Source of the DNA: CAYJNO01 sp964371715
GTDB lineage: Bacteria > Bacillota_I > Bacilli_A > Erysipelotrichales > Erysipelotrichaceae
DNA: 64,000 nucleotides
Assembly: GCA_964371715.1 (NCBI GenBank)
Contig: CAYJNO010000007.1
Location: forward strand, 1 to 64,000
Direction: 5' to 3'
The translations under genes and the position numbers were made by a program. Of this stretch, positions 17,837-28,094 are shown piece after piece. Within the stretch, counting starts at the first letter, position 1; the number at the start of each line of letters is the position of its first letter. The notes under the pieces were generated by a model. The model worked only from the letters and a program-made list of their open reading frames with translations. It had not been told where the DNA came from and did not search any database.

Positions 17837-20775
17837 TATTTAACCTCCTTTTTTTCATCAGTCATTTCATAGGCATCTACTAATTCAACCTTTACTAATT
17901 GCGAAACCCCTTGATTTTGCATAGTAACCCCAAATAATAAATCACATTTACTCATCGTACCTGGACGATGTGTTACTACTAAAAATTGTGTATTTGAAGA
18001 GAAATTTTTAATATATCTTGCAAAACGTTCAACATTACCTTGGTCTAAAGCTGCATCTGCTTCATCAAATACTACAAGTGGAACAGATCTTACTTTTAAT
18101 ATTGTAAATAACACACAAAAGGCAATCAATGTTTTTTCACCACCTGATAAACGATTATTCATATTAGCAGCTTTACCTGGAGGTTGAGCTTCAATGTCTA
18201 CACCTGTATTTAAGATATCATTTGGTTCATCTAATATTAATCTAATTTTTCCACCACCAAATAATGCTTGGAAAGTTTCATTTACATTAGCATTAATTTT
18301 ATCAAACATTTCTTTGAATTGTTTTATCATTATGCCATCCATTTCGCTAATTGCTTTTAGCATTTGATCTCTTGAGGCACATAAATCATCATAACTTTCT
18401 TTCATTGTTGCATATCGTTCATTAACTTCATTAAACTCCTCTGGAGCATTCATATTAATGTTTCCAAGTGCAGCAATTTCTTGTCTTAATCTAACAACTT
18501 CATCTTTAGCATTTTCAACAATTTCACCATTAAACTTAGATTTTGCAAATTCAAATGTCATCTCATATTCGCTTGCTAATCGATTTAAACTATTTTCAAG
18601 ATTAGCTAGTATTTGACCTTTCTTTGATAAATACTGCTTTTCTAGTTCATTAGCACGGTCTAATTCTTTTCTTATTTGCTTTATCTGTTGCTCTTTTCTT
18701 TCAATATCACTTTGTAGTTTTGCTTTCATTGTATGATTCGATTTCAAAGAAGTAGTAATAATATCCCTTTTTGAATATGCTTCATTTAAATTAGTAATAA
18801 TTGAATCATTAAAGCTTTCTTCTTCAACATGTAAAGATGTTGGGTCTAATTGCTCTAAATCACTTTTCAATTTTTCATATTTTGCTCTTTTAGCTTCAAG
18901 CACAGGTTCAAGTCTTGAAATATTAATTCTTAATTCCTCTAATGTTGATCTTAAACCATTTTGCTCACTGATTATTTTTTGACAGTCATTATTTATAAGT
19001 TCTGCATTGGCTTGGAAACTAATTAAATCTTGTTTAATTTTATCAAATTCTTTTTGAGCAGTTACAATGCTAGCTTGGTTGTTTTTAGTTTTACCACCAC
19101 TCATTGAACCACCTTTATGAATAACTTCACCATCTATAGTTACAATCTTATACTGATATCTTAAGTGTTTAGCAATTTTTGTTGCATTTAACAAATTATC
19201 ACAAACAACAACATTTGCTAATAGAGAATCAACAATGTTAAGCATGTTTTCATCATGATCAACTAAATTAGCCATAACATCTATAAAACCTTCAAATGAT
19301 TCACACATTAAATAGTGTTCTTTCACCATATGATTTGGTTTTAAAACTGATGATGGTAAAAACGTTGCGCGCCCTCCACTATTTTTCTTTAAAAATTCAA
19401 TAGCTTTTCTAGCATCATCTTCATTTTCAGTAGCAATATGATACATGGCACCACCTAATGCTACATTTAATGCTTCATCATAGCTATCTTGCGCTTTTAC
19501 AAGTTGGCCAACAACACCAATAATTCCTGTTAATGAACTTGCATATTCAACAATCGATCTAACTCCATGTTGATTATTAAATGGTTCTTTTAAAATATTT
19601 TCTAGTACTAAAAGACGGTTTTCATGTCTCCTAACAACTGCATCATTTTCAAATTTTGTTTGTTGTTTTTCATCTAGTGCAATAGTTAAAGATGTAAGTT
19701 TTTTTGTACTTAAATCTAAACTTACATTTAACTCATCATAACGTTTTTGACGATCATCATATTCAAATTTAGCTTCATTTAAAAGGTGTTCAATTTCTTT
19801 AATTTTTTGATTAACATCACCGATTTCAATATTATATTTTCTTTTTTCATCGATTTCTATTTTTCTAGTTTCCAAAATTTGAATTTCCGATACAACTTGC
19901 ATTAAGCCTTGTTGTAATTCATTTATTTTATTTTCTATACTTCTAGATTCTGCTTTAGATTCATTATTTGCTGTTTCATGTATTTCTATATTTGTTTTAG
20001 CAATTGTTGTATCAGCATCAATATTTAACAATGCAGTTTTAATTTCTTCTGCATTTATCGTAAGTTGTTCAATATCACTTATTAAAACTGCAACTTCAAT
20101 TTCTTTTAAAGCATCTTTTTTCTCACGATAAATTTCAGCTTTTCTTGCTTGTCTTTTTAATGGAGACACTTGTTTTTCTAATTCATTTAAAATATCAAGT
20201 GCTCTTTCCAAATTTTCTTTAGTTCTTGCAAGTTTATTTATTGTTTCAGTTTTGCGTTTTTTATACTTACCAACTCCTGCAGCTTCATCAAAAATTGCTC
20301 TTCTTTCATTTGGTTTAGCTTCAGCAAAACTTAAAATATTACCTTGTGAAATCATCGATAAAGTATCTTTACCAAGACCTGTATCTAAAATTAGATCAAT
20401 AACATCTTTTAATCTTACTTTATTTCTATTTATTAAATATTCAGCTTCCCCAGATGCACGATAAATGCGTCTTGTTACTTCTATCTCTTTTAAATCACTA
20501 TTTAAGTAGTTAGAATCATTATCAAAAAACAGACTAACCTCAGCCATTCCTACACTTCTTCGATCTTTAGCACCATCAAAAATAACATCAGTCATTTTTT
20601 CACCACGCAATGATTTTACTGATTGTTCTCCAAGTACCCATCGAATAGCATCAGTGATATTACTTTTACCACAACCATTTGGACCAACAATTCCAGTTAC
20701 TGCATGATCAAAATTTATAACTACTTTATCTGCAAATGATTTAAATCCTTGTAATTCTACACGTTTTAAAAACAT
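17836..20775 (-). CDS. smc: Chromosome partition protein Smc, with short coiled coils
   Basis: The ATPase of the condensin-like SMC-ScpAB complex. It has Walker A GPNGCGKSN (31-39), a long coiled coil, a hinge around residues 390-540 (including GVVGQLV and a GSMSGGKTK end), a second coiled coil, then signature LSGGEKTLIAF and Walker B VVFDEADAALDQ. I use the ATG at 20775, which has AAAGGAGA in front and gives MFLKRVELQGFKSFA. A further in-frame ATG lies 24 bases upstream. At 979 residues it is about 200 shorter than the common 1180, all lost from the coiled coils. The neighbour rnc, common upstream of smc, is absent. Confidence 0.96.
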   Translation of the reverse strand: MFLKRVELQGFKSFADKVVINFDHAVTGIVGPNGCGKSNITDAIRWVLGEQSVKSLRGEKMTDVIFDGAKDRRSVGMAEVSLFFDNDSNYLNSDLKEIEVTRRIYRASGEAEYLINRNKVRLKDVIDLILDTGLGKDTLSMISQGNILSFAEAKPNERRAIFDEAAGVGKYKKRKTETINKLARTKENLERALDILNELEKQVSPLKRQARKAEIYREKKDALKEIEVAVLISDIEQLTINAEEIKTALLNIDADTTIAKTNIEIHETANNESKAESRSIENKINELQQGLMQVVSEIQILETRKIEIDEKRKYNIEIGDVNQKIKEIEHLLNEAKFEYDDRQKRYDELNVSLDLSTKKLTSLTIALDEKQQTKFENDAVVRRHENRLLVLENILKEPFNNQHGVRSIVEYASSLTGIIGVVGQLVKAQDSYDEALNVALGGAMYHIATENEDDARKAIEFLKKNSGGRATFLPSSVLKPNHMVKEHYLMCESFEGFIDVMANLVDHDENMLNIVDSLLANVVVCDNLLNATKIAKHLRYQYKIVTIDGEVIHKGGSMSGGKTKNNQASIVTAQKEFDKIKQDLISFQANAELINNDCQKIISEQNGLRSTLEELRINISRLEPVLEAKRAKYEKLKSDLEQLDPTSLHVEEESFNDSIITNLNEAYSKRDIITTSLKSNHTMKAKLQSDIERKEQQIKQIRKELDRANELEKQYLSKKGQILANLENSLNRLASEYEMTFEFAKSKFNGEIVENAKDEVVRLRQEIAALGNINMNAPEEFNEVNERYATMKESYDDLCASRDQMLKAISEMDGIMIKQFKEMFDKINANVNETFQALFGGGKIRLILDEPNDILNTGVDIEAQPPGKAANMNNRLSGGEKTLIAFCVLFTILKVRSVPLVVFDEADAALDQGNVERFARYIKNFSSNTQFLVVTHRPGTMSKCDLLFGVTMQNQGVSQLVKVELVDAYEMTDEKKEVK

Positions 20776-20832
20776 AAAATCTCCTTTGCCAACTCTCATA
20801 ATTATAACAAAAAATCAATTTTTACAATAGTA

Positions 20833-22995
20833 TTAATTTTCAATAGTATATCTATAGTAGTAGTTATTTACTCCTTCTATATTATGGCTTAGTTTAAAAG
20901 GTTTTTCTTCTAAGATATTTAACATACAATCATTTTGCATAAACAATGGATATTTAATATTATTTTGTTCTAAACTAAATTGATTTTTTTGGCATAAACC
21001 ACAACCTTTATTAGTTTTTAAACATGCACTTATTACACAGTATTTTGTATTCATTAAAGTTCTATATCCGTATCGATATACTCCAACATTTGGATTAAAC
21101 CCATATATATCTTTAAAGTGTTCAATAATCTTTAGTATTTCATATTCATTTAATTCTAATGATAAAAACACTGTTTCAATACCTAATTTATGTAATAAAT
21201 AAATGCCATATGCATTAGTTATATTAAAGTTAAAACTTGTAATTTTTGTATTTTCATTAATATCAGCAAAACTATTAGCTATAATTGATTCATTACCTTC
21301 ATTAGTTTCATTAATTAATGGTGGTAAGTAATTAATGTTATCATCACATAAATATTTATGTGGTGAACAATATATAACATTATCAAAACCTTTTATTTGT
21401 TTAGCATTATTTATTTCAACTACATTAGTTTCAGTATATTTTAAAGCTAATTCATCAAAATAATATGGTACTATTTCATGATCAAAATGTCTTTTTCTTC
21501 TAACACTAATAATTGTTTCTACAATATTTCTTCTGATATTTTTTAGTTCTTTTAAAGAAATGAAAACATCTTCAGCATTTATAACATTTATATTAAATTC
21601 TAAACCATTATATTCCTTAGATGTTAGTTTATCACGAATTTCTTGGTTGCTTATAGGTCTCTTTAGAGCATTTGATACAATTTCATCACCTAAAACTATA
21701 ATTGTACGATACCCATCATTAATAGTACATTTAAGTTGTTTGCCAACATGCACATTAACTCTAACATCTATTTTAATAGGATTATTAAAGTTATCGATAT
21801 CTTTTTTTATTGTTTCTAATTGTAAATGATCACTAGTCAATAATACTTCATCATTTACGTTAACTGGAAAATCTACTTTCAACTCACAATAATCACCCTT
21901 TAAAACATTGTTAACTAATAAGTTGTTTTGGTAAATCATATTACACACAATACCATAATCTTTATTCTTAGATACTATCCTTAACCCGTCAAACTGATTT
22001 AGGTCATGTTCTAACTTAATTGTAATATAAGGCTTATTAATCTTAACAACATTCCCAATTTTAATACCTAAATGATTTGGTCGATAATGATTAAATATTT
22101 TTAAATCATTAAACATGAATCCTTTAGTAAATTCACGATTATATAATTTTTTAAGTCCTACTTCTTCAATAATATTTAATTTGAAATCTTGATTATTTTC
22201 ATAAGCTACTATAGCTTTCTTTATAGTTTTACATACATAACCTACGTATTCACTACGCTTCATTCTACCTTCAACTTTTAAGCTTTTTACACCTATATCG
22301 ATCAATGTTTTCAATTCATTAATTACATTTAAATCTTTAAGGCTTAATAAATATTGGTTTGGATTAAACTTTTCATCTGTATCCTCATTTATTAAAGTAT
22401 ATGGTAATCGACAAAGTTGAGCACAACTCCCTTTATTGCCGCTACGGTTTTTTATTACACTACTCATAAGGCATTGACCACTATAACTAGTACATAATGC
22501 TCCATATATAAATACTTCAACCTCTAAACCGGCACCAACACACTCTTTTATAACTTCAATTGGTGTTTCTCTTGCCAAAACAACTCTTTTAACATTAAAT
22601 TGCTTTAAAAATTCTATTCCTTGCACATTGTGTACAAACATTTGCGTTGATGCATGTATTTCTAAGTTAACAAACATCTTTGATACCACTTCCAATAAAC
22701 CTATATCTTGGATGATTATTGCATCTACATCATTATTTGACAAAAAAGCTATTAGTTCAATAGCTTTTTCAAATCGTTCATCATCAATTAAAGTATTAAT
22801 AGCAACATATACACTAACATTATGGATATGGGCATATTCTATGGCCCATAAATATTCTTCTTTACTAAAGTTGTTGGCACTAGATCGAGCACTAAATTCT
22901 TTCATTCCAAGATATATTGCATCAGCACCGTTATGCACAGCTTGTATAAAAGCTTCTACACTTCCAGCTGGCATTAATAATTCTGTTTTATTCAT
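20833..22995 (-). CDS. Peptidase U32 family protein (RlhA/YhbU-like)
   Basis: A 720-residue protein of the U32 collagenase-like family. Its N-terminal half has the hallmark segment SYSGQCLMSS and the cysteine-rich GNKGSCAQLCRLPY near residue 190, typical of U32 proteins that take part in RNA hydroxylation (RlhA, TrhP) with an Fe-S cluster. The C-terminal half resembles the DUF3656/U32 extension and ends in a cysteine cluster (CLKTNKGCGLCQ). Despite the name, RNA modification is the more likely role. Its start overlaps the end of the serine dehydratase gene by 8 bases. Confidence 0.85.
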   Translation of the reverse strand: MNKTELLMPAGSVEAFIQAVHNGADAIYLGMKEFSARSSANNFSKEEYLWAIEYAHIHNVSVYVAINTLIDDERFEKAIELIAFLSNNDVDAIIIQDIGLLEVVSKMFVNLEIHASTQMFVHNVQGIEFLKQFNVKRVVLARETPIEVIKECVGAGLEVEVFIYGALCTSYSGQCLMSSVIKNRSGNKGSCAQLCRLPYTLINEDTDEKFNPNQYLLSLKDLNVINELKTLIDIGVKSLKVEGRMKRSEYVGYVCKTIKKAIVAYENNQDFKLNIIEEVGLKKLYNREFTKGFMFNDLKIFNHYRPNHLGIKIGNVVKINKPYITIKLEHDLNQFDGLRIVSKNKDYGIVCNMIYQNNLLVNNVLKGDYCELKVDFPVNVNDEVLLTSDHLQLETIKKDIDNFNNPIKIDVRVNVHVGKQLKCTINDGYRTIIVLGDEIVSNALKRPISNQEIRDKLTSKEYNGLEFNINVINAEDVFISLKELKNIRRNIVETIISVRRKRHFDHEIVPYYFDELALKYTETNVVEINNAKQIKGFDNVIYCSPHKYLCDDNINYLPPLINETNEGNESIIANSFADINENTKITSFNFNITNAYGIYLLHKLGIETVFLSLELNEYEILKIIEHFKDIYGFNPNVGVYRYGYRTLMNTKYCVISACLKTNKGCGLCQKNQFSLEQNNIKYPLFMQNDCMLNILEEKPFKLSHNIEGVNNYYYRYTIEN

Positions 22996-24184
22996 TACAT
23001 TTATATTCCTTTGCTAAACCGCCAAGAGATGTTTCTTTTAGCTCAATAGCGATTTTTTTACCTGTAAAATTCATGGTATTAATAATAGTATCAAAATCAA
23101 TGATATTTGGTTTAATATTATATAAATTTTTAGCAAGTAAATAATTATCTAGACATCTAACACTTGCTACAGCATTTCTTTCAATACAAGGTACAATTAC
23201 ATAACCTCCTATAGGATCACATGTTAAACCTAAATGATGTTCTATACCCATTTCTGCAGCATATTCAATCTCTTTAAAGCTTAAATCATTAATATATGCT
23301 AATAAAGCACTACCCATAGCACATGCTACACCAATTTCCGCTTGGCAACCACCAACTGCACCTGATATAGTTGCATTTTGTTTTATTATATTTCCAAAAA
23401 CACCACTAACTGCTAATCCTTTACATACTTTATCTTTAGCAATTTTTAAATCATTAACTAAATAATAAACTAAAGATGCCATTACGCCACATGAACCTAG
23501 CGTTGGTGCTGTAACAACAGTTTCTCCCATAGCATTTTGTTCATTTGCTGCAAAGGCATAAGACATTAATTTTAATTTATCATCATTTAATGTTCTTGCT
23601 TTTTCATTTAATTCTTTTGCTACTTTTTTTACTTTTAAATCACCTTTTAGAAGACCTTCTTTTGTTAGCCCCTCTTTTACTGAATCTAACATATATTCTA
23701 AAATAGTTTCTAAATATGATAAAATATCTGGTTCATGACTTAGTACGTAATCTAAAAGATGATTTTCATGAGTCAAACAGTAATCTTCAATTTCTTTAAA
23801 ATTATTAGCAAAATAAACTTCATCATTAAAATGGAAGTCTTCATTATAGATTTCAAAAGATCCACCACCAATTGAAAATACATCCCATATTTTTACTATT
23901 TTGCCATTGTTCTTACCAATAATTCTAAAACCATTATCAAAATCATGTTCCCAATCAAGTTTAAAAATTACTTCGCAGTTATAGTCTTTAAATGTATCCT
24001 CAATAATTTTATCTGTATAATGTCCTTTACCTGTAAGTGATAAAGAACCATAAAGTTCAACTGTAATTTGATTCACCTGTTCCTTAAAGTGTTTCAAATA
24101 TAAATCACAAGCCCTTTTTGGTGCAACAGTATGTGAACTGCTAGGTCCAGGTCCTGCTTTATATAATTCTTTTAATGATTGCAT
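22988..24184 (-). CDS. sdaA: L-serine dehydratase, single-chain iron-sulfur type
   Basis: A 398-residue enzyme that deaminates L-serine to pyruvate and ammonia with an oxygen-sensitive [4Fe-4S] cluster. The beta-type domain comes first (GPGPSSSHTVAPKRAC), and the alpha-type domain follows (TAPTLGSCGVMASLVYY, GLTCDPIGGYVIVPC), with cysteines placed to bind the cluster. In Bacillus these halves are separate SdaAB and SdaAA chains; here they are fused in beta-alpha order, but without the longer ACT-bearing beta form. It shares one base with holA upstream. It fits a fermentative, amino-acid-using anaerobe. Confidence 0.93.
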   Translation of the reverse strand: MQSLKELYKAGPGPSSSHTVAPKRACDLYLKHFKEQVNQITVELYGSLSLTGKGHYTDKIIEDTFKDYNCEVIFKLDWEHDFDNGFRIIGKNNGKIVKIWDVFSIGGGSFEIYNEDFHFNDEVYFANNFKEIEDYCLTHENHLLDYVLSHEPDILSYLETILEYMLDSVKEGLTKEGLLKGDLKVKKVAKELNEKARTLNDDKLKLMSYAFAANEQNAMGETVVTAPTLGSCGVMASLVYYLVNDLKIAKDKVCKGLAVSGVFGNIIKQNATISGAVGGCQAEIGVACAMGSALLAYINDLSFKEIEYAAEMGIEHHLGLTCDPIGGYVIVPCIERNAVASVRCLDNYLLAKNLYNIKPNIIDFDTIINTMNFTGKKIAIELKETSLGGLAKEYKCNE

Positions 24185-25143
24185 TACATATTCTCCTCTA
24201 ATATAAATAATGTTAAGACATCTTTTTTATTAATATTAGTATCCGTTTTAAACAAATAATCTAAATCAGATAAACCTTTATTAAATCTTAAAATCTCTTG
24301 TGTAGTTAATTTATAACATTTCTTCATTGTAGTTTCAATATAGTATGGTTTCTGTTTTAATGTGTTAATTATTTTATTTTGATCATAACCTTTATTCATT
24401 AAGACTTTTACTTTAAACATGAACCTAAACTGAGAAGCTAAAGAGTACATTAAAGCAATTGGATCATTATCACTTGCAAATAAATCATTTAACACTTTTA
24501 TTTTTTTCGAAGACATTTTGTATACCATAGCATCGACTAATGCAAAAATATTTTCATTATATAACGGTGCAATTAAAGCATCGATAACTGTTTTATCAAT
24601 TTTATCATCATATAAACTTAGTTTCATTAATTCATTATTCATTACAAATAAATCTAAAGGTAATCTATTAGCAAGATATTCCTTAATTTCTCTAGATAAA
24701 TCTAGTTGATACTTATTTAGTAATTCTAAATAAAAAGTGTTAAAATTTTGATTCGATATTCCTTCAAAATTCAAAACCCTTAAGTATTTAACAAATAATT
24801 TATAAATTTTTTTACGTGAATCTAATTTTTCAGTTCCTTTGTTTTTATAAACAAAAAGAATTTCAATATCTTCATTTACATTTTCGAAATATTGTTCTAG
24901 ATTTTTAATATCATATTCACTAATTTTACCTGTGCTTGTTAAAAAGCTACAATTTTCTATGATGAATAGTTTTTTACTTTCAAAAAAGTCAATTGAATTT
25001 ACCTTGATTAAAAAGTCATCAAAGCTAAATTCTTTACTTTCATAATCAAATTTATTAATCGCAACACTTTGATAATTTTCACTTAATTCTTTTATTTTTT
25101 CAGTTATAAGATATCTCTCTTGGCCATAAATTAAATAGTTCAT
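24184..25143 (-). CDS. holA: DNA polymerase III subunit delta
   Basis: A 319-residue clamp-loader subunit that opens the sliding clamp. The fold matches HolA: N-terminal YLIYGQERYLITEKI, a degenerate AAA region, and the C-terminal helical collar. Placement right after comEC is the normal Firmicutes order. Sequence conservation is low, as usual for delta subunits, so the context carries weight. Confidence 0.9.
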   Translation of the reverse strand: MNYLIYGQERYLITEKIKELSENYQSVAINKFDYESKEFSFDDFLIKVNSIDFFESKKLFIIENCSFLTSTGKISEYDIKNLEQYFENVNEDIEILFVYKNKGTEKLDSRKKIYKLFVKYLRVLNFEGISNQNFNTFYLELLNKYQLDLSREIKEYLANRLPLDLFVMNNELMKLSLYDDKIDKTVIDALIAPLYNENIFALVDAMVYKMSSKKIKVLNDLFASDNDPIALMYSLASQFRFMFKVKVLMNKGYDQNKIINTLKQKPYYIETTMKKCYKLTTQEILRFNKGLSDLDYLFKTDTNINKKDVLTLFILEENM

Positions 25144-25211
25144 ATTTACCTCTAATCCATTATAACAAATTCACTTTTAAATTATTAGTAAATGATGAAT
25201 TATTTTATTAT

Positions 25212-27077
25212 TTATTCCAACAATATTATTTGATTATTTGTAGTTTTAATAAAATTTAAATACTTAGTCATAAAAAAACTAATATCACCATCTTTTTTAG
25301 TATCTATGATATAGACATTATTATTTATCAATGTATTAACAACACTGTAATGCGGATGATTATATTTATTTCCAGCAGAGATTATTCCAATAGATGGTTT
25401 AATTGTTTGAATAAAGTTTGAACTTGTTGAAGTCATTGATCCATGGTGAGCAACTTTTAAGATATCAACTTTTAGATTATTATATTTATCTATTAATTTT
25501 TCCTCAACAACTTTAGATATATCTCCTGTAAGTAAAAAATTTAAATTATTAACATTAAATAAGTAAACTAAGCTATTATCATTATCATTGTCATAAATAT
25601 TATTATTTAAACTATATAATTTAAATTTACTATCAATATTTTGATGAGTCACTATCAAATTTTTAATATTATAATCCTTGTATAAATTAGCCACATTTCC
25701 ACTATGATCATTATCATTATGCGAAATAATTAAATAATCAATAGTATCTATCCCATATGCTTTTAAAAAGGCATTTAAATATATAAAACTACTCTCTTTT
25801 CCAGTATCATACAATATTACTTCAAAATTAAAACGATCAAGTAATAAAACACTATCCCCTTGCCCTACGTTAATGAAATGAACCGTAGTAAAGGGATTAA
25901 AAAGATTAAAATACATAATTGCAATAAAAGCAAATATACAAGTTATAAATGATTTATTAATACTATAAATTATTAGCAATATAATAATCACAAAGATATT
26001 AACCTTACCATTTATGATAATGCTAAAATCTTCAATAAATTGAAAAAATACCACAATTATATTTATATAACTCTGTAATAATTCAACATTAAAAATGAAA
26101 ATTAAAAGTACACAAAATATTAAGCCATATATTTTAATCAATGAACGATAAAAGATACTAATTAATAGATTAAATTCAAAATAATACAATGATTGAATTA
26201 ACATACTGGTAAGTATACCAATACTTTTACCTTTTTCATAATAAAATAAACTAATTATCCCAAAACAGAAAGGAAAAACAACTGATAAACTCAATACTTG
26301 TGTTGGAAATACAATCAATAATAAAATTAAATTTAATGCAAATCGATCATATTTATTAATATTAAATACTTTTAAAATTCTTGCTAATAATAATCGATAT
26401 AAGACTAAATTAAAACCTAAAATCAAAACAAAAACAATTAATACAAATACATTTATAATATTGATATTATTATCTGAAAGAAAAAAACTAAATATAAAAG
26501 TTAAAAATAAAAGTAAGCCATTAAATTGATAACCACTTTTAAGTAAAACATCATTTAAATTATCACTATTATAGTTAAACAAAAACTTTAAATATAAATC
26601 TTTTAAAATATCATTTTCAATAGTATTTAAATAAGAAAATAATTTATTCCTTAAACTATTTCCTTCACTTACCAATGTAATATCATCTGCAAACACCTGA
26701 TACTTAACGTTACTATTTTGATAGTATTCATAAAAATTAAAGCCAAATGAAGAATAAAACTCTTCATTTTTATTAACATCACCCGTAAAAATAATATAAT
26801 CATCATAGTTTAAATTTTCATCTGTAATAAGTAAAGTATTATTTCCCTTATATGAAATAATATAGCTATTACTATTTACGTCAATTACATATCCCTCATT
26901 TTGATAGACTGATTCTGGTAACTGTATAAAAAAAATTAAAAATGATAAAACACATAAAAAACTATAGTCTTTATATTTAAAATAAACGATAAGCATCATC
27001 AATAAAATTACAATTAAACTTTTAAATATTAGAAAAATATATAGTAATATTGCAAATAATAATAAATGATACTTCAT
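25212..27077 (-). CDS. comEC: DNA-uptake channel protein ComEC/Rec2
   Basis: A 621-residue membrane protein that carries transforming DNA across the membrane. It has an N-terminal hydrophobic pair, a small soluble OB-like region (about 60-135), a multi-helix competence domain (about 180-400) and a C-terminal metallo-beta-lactamase domain with HFINVGQGDSVLL and the metal motif SHNDNDHSGN. It is shorter than the 750-residue Bacillus protein but keeps all three parts. Its ATG overlaps the comEA stop (ATGA, 27074-27077). Confidence 0.93.
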   Translation of the reverse strand: MKYHLLLFAILLYIFLIFKSLIVILLMMLIVYFKYKDYSFLCVLSFLIFFIQLPESVYQNEGYVIDVNSNSYIISYKGNNTLLITDENLNYDDYIIFTGDVNKNEEFYSSFGFNFYEYYQNSNVKYQVFADDITLVSEGNSLRNKLFSYLNTIENDILKDLYLKFLFNYNSDNLNDVLLKSGYQFNGLLLFLTFIFSFFLSDNNINIINVFVLIVFVLILGFNLVLYRLLLARILKVFNINKYDRFALNLILLLIVFPTQVLSLSVVFPFCFGIISLFYYEKGKSIGILTSMLIQSLYYFEFNLLISIFYRSLIKIYGLIFCVLLIFIFNVELLQSYINIIVVFFQFIEDFSIIINGKVNIFVIIILLIIYSINKSFITCIFAFIAIMYFNLFNPFTTVHFINVGQGDSVLLLDRFNFEVILYDTGKESSFIYLNAFLKAYGIDTIDYLIISHNDNDHSGNVANLYKDYNIKNLIVTHQNIDSKFKLYSLNNNIYDNDNDNSLVYLFNVNNLNFLLTGDISKVVEEKLIDKYNNLKVDILKVAHHGSMTSTSSNFIQTIKPSIGIISAGNKYNHPHYSVVNTLINNNVYIIDTKKDGDISFFMTKYLNFIKTTNNQIILLE

Positions 27078-27538
27078 AACCTAATATAATCTTTAAGTTG
27101 GTTAAACTTTGCTTCCTTAATTCCTTCAACCAACATAATATCCTCTAATGTTTTAAATAAACCATTTTGTGTACGATAATCTATTATTTTTTGCGCTGTT
27201 TTTTCCCCGATTCCAGGAAGACTATCTAATTCCTGTAATGTTGCTGTATTAATTGATATTAATGGTGTTTCTTTTTCTTCTTGAAGTATAATTACATCCT
27301 TATCTTCTAGTATACTTTGAAGATTATACATTGAAAGATCATAAATATCTTCAACTTCTATCAAAGTAAATAAATCTTCAATTGTTGAATATTCATTTAA
27401 AGTATATAATCCACTTTTTTCATGATGCCCCTTTACTTCAACAATTATTTCGTCATCTGTAATAGAGTTAAAATCAATTACTTCAAAACTCACCATTCCA
27501 ATATATAAAATAAATATAAAAAAAATAAGTAGTCGCAT
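27074..27538 (-). CDS. comEA: Competence DNA receptor ComEA
   Basis: A 154-residue protein with an N-terminal membrane anchor (about 1-20), a soluble SLBB-like stretch (about 30-80) and a C-terminal double helix-hairpin-helix DNA-binding domain (NTATLQELDSLPGIGEKTAQKIIDYR). It binds transforming DNA outside the membrane and passes it to ComEC, whose gene overlaps it by four bases. Confidence 0.94.
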   Translation of the reverse strand: MRLLIFFIFILYIGMVSFEVIDFNSITDDEIIVEVKGHHEKSGLYTLNEYSTIEDLFTLIEVEDIYDLSMYNLQSILEDKDVIILQEEKETPLISINTATLQELDSLPGIGEKTAQKIIDYRTQNGLFKTLEDIMLVEGIKEAKFNQLKDYIRL

Positions 27539-27580
27539 AAAGGTCCTCCTACTTATTTATTAAATTATTAATTAAAAATC

Positions 27581-28042
27581 CTATTTAATTTCTAATACTT
27601 TGACTTTATATGGTTTTTTAACTTTAACAGTTACTTCATCTCCAACCTTACAATCCATCATAGCATCAGCTAATGGTGCAACATTAGATAATTTACCATT
27701 AATTGGGTCAGCTTCTACTGAACCAACAATTGAAAATACTTTTTCAACATTAGTGTCAATATCTAAAATTGTTACTGTTGATCCAATTTTAACAGTTTTT
27801 GTTCCAACTACTTCATCAATGATTTCTACATTTTGAAGCATTAAATCTAAGTCTCTTAAGCGTGCTTCAATTTTTGCTTGACGATCTCTTGCGATATCAT
27901 AGTCTGCATTCTCAGATAAATCTCCAAGTTCTCTAGCTGCTTTTAATTCTTCAATAACTTGTGGTCTTTCGACATGAAGAAGTCTTTCTTGTTCGCTTTT
28001 TAATTCTTCTAAACCTTCTTTAGTTAAGTAAATTTTTTCCAT
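27581..28042 (-). CDS. greA: Transcription elongation factor GreA
   Basis: A 153-residue factor that rescues backtracked RNA polymerase by stimulating transcript cleavage. The N-terminal coiled coil has the tip acids in ARELGDLSENADYDIARD; the C-terminal FKBP-like domain follows. I start at the ATG at 28042, preceded by GAGGTGG; an upstream in-frame ATG lacks a ribosome site and is not part of the family. It ends the conserved IreB-to-greA block. Confidence 0.96.
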   Translation of the reverse strand: MEKIYLTKEGLEELKSEQERLLHVERPQVIEELKAARELGDLSENADYDIARDRQAKIEARLRDLDLMLQNVEIIDEVVGTKTVKIGSTVTILDIDTNVEKVFSIVGSVEADPINGKLSNVAPLADAMMDCKVGDEVTVKVKKPYKVKVLEIK

Positions 28043-28094
28043 TTTGCCACCTCTATCGCTCATCATAATATCATATATCTATGATTTTAACTAG

